A stretch of DNA of 64,000 nt, from positions 158,488-222,487 of the forward strand of contig DATAZU010000005.1 of NCBI GenBank assembly GCA_036271875.1, in the 5' to 3' direction. A model generated the notes under the pieces. It ran no database searches and had not been told where the DNA came from. It saw nothing but the letters and a program-made list of their open reading frames with translations. The stretch comes from Galbitalea sp036271875. Its GTDB lineage: Bacteria > Actinomycetota > Actinomycetes > Actinomycetales > Microbacteriaceae. Made by a program: the position numbers and the translations under genes. Shown piece by piece: positions 63,965 through 64,000 of the stretch (position 1 is the stretch's first letter; every line of letters begins with the position of its first letter).

Positions 63965-64000
63965 CCATCCCGCGTTTGCCCCCGTGCGGTGGGGTTTGGC

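Overview
The window reads as chromosomal DNA of a high-G+C actinobacterium, most likely a member of Microbacteriaceae or a close relative. Support: uniformly GC-rich coding; paired clpP1/clpP2 next to tig and clpX; a Gram-positive/actinobacterial LexA box (CGAAC-N4-GTTCG); an actinobacterial-type QcrB; DUF2510 mini-proteins; an ECF41-type sigma factor; deazaflavin (F420)-dependent nitroreductase-family proteins; and a mycothiol/DinB-type protein. There is no prophage, IS element, CRISPR array or rRNA operon. Two tRNA genes (Pro-TGG, Gly-TCC) are present. Gene order echoes, as I recall it, the Mycobacterium tuberculosis Rv2457c-Rv2506 interval (clpX, clpP2, clpP1, tig, nei/fpg, rpiB, pepN, glbO, then the accA1/accD1/fadE19/MaoC/citE and bkdABC leucine-degradation genes), so the backbone looks vertically inherited with local insertions.

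Layout. 1-6.1 kb: tandem secreted giants made of carboxypeptidase-regulatory/CnaB-like and Ig-like modules (the tail of one, a complete 1613-residue one, and a truncated remnant of another fused in frame behind its stop). 6.1-8.5 kb: a luciferase-like monooxygenase and a BenE-type transporter. 8.5-14.8 kb: clpX, a CopC-like protein, clpP2, clpP1, a TPR protein, an SDR enzyme and trigger factor. 14.8-17.3 kb: tRNAs, a DUF2510 mini-protein and an orphan QcrB-like cytochrome b that has lost both predicted heme bH ligands. 17.4-25.3 kb: a mix of accessory genes, including an ECF41 sigma/epimerase operon with a matching promoter, a lysE pseudogene, a LexA box between a small gene and hutD, an anchored Ig-like protein, a lipoprotein and a second DUF2510 protein. 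25.3-32.4 kb: a two-component system, paiB and tfoX-like genes, a nei/fpg glycosylase, rpiB and unassigned proteins. 32.4-37.3 kb: pepN, an ABC-2 exporter and truncated hemoglobin glbO.

37.4-47.9 kb is a branched-chain (leucine) catabolic region: BCKDH E1alpha/E1beta/E2, an acyl-CoA dehydrogenase, a biotin-dependent acyl-CoA (methylcrotonyl-CoA-type) carboxylase, a MaoC hydratase, a CitE-like lyase and a TetR regulator, plus a likely relic of a CoA-transferase. 48.1-54.3 kb is a complete hutHUGI histidine operon with a divergent IclR regulator. 54.3-59.4 kb is a full liv-type ABC importer (KHMGF). The last 4.5 kb holds a flavin dehydrogenase, tandem Ddn-like proteins, an unassigned protein and TesB. 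Together the second half takes up and degrades amino acids (His, Leu/Ile/Val) to glutamate and acyl-CoA units.

Notable non-coding structure: four very long perfect hairpins at gene ends, two of which share almost the same arm sequence; a palindromic repeat (core CCCTGAGC..GTCGAAGGG) inserted in frame in nei and in hutG and present before a TPR gene; and several operator-like palindromes. All calls are from reading the sequence; no database search was run.
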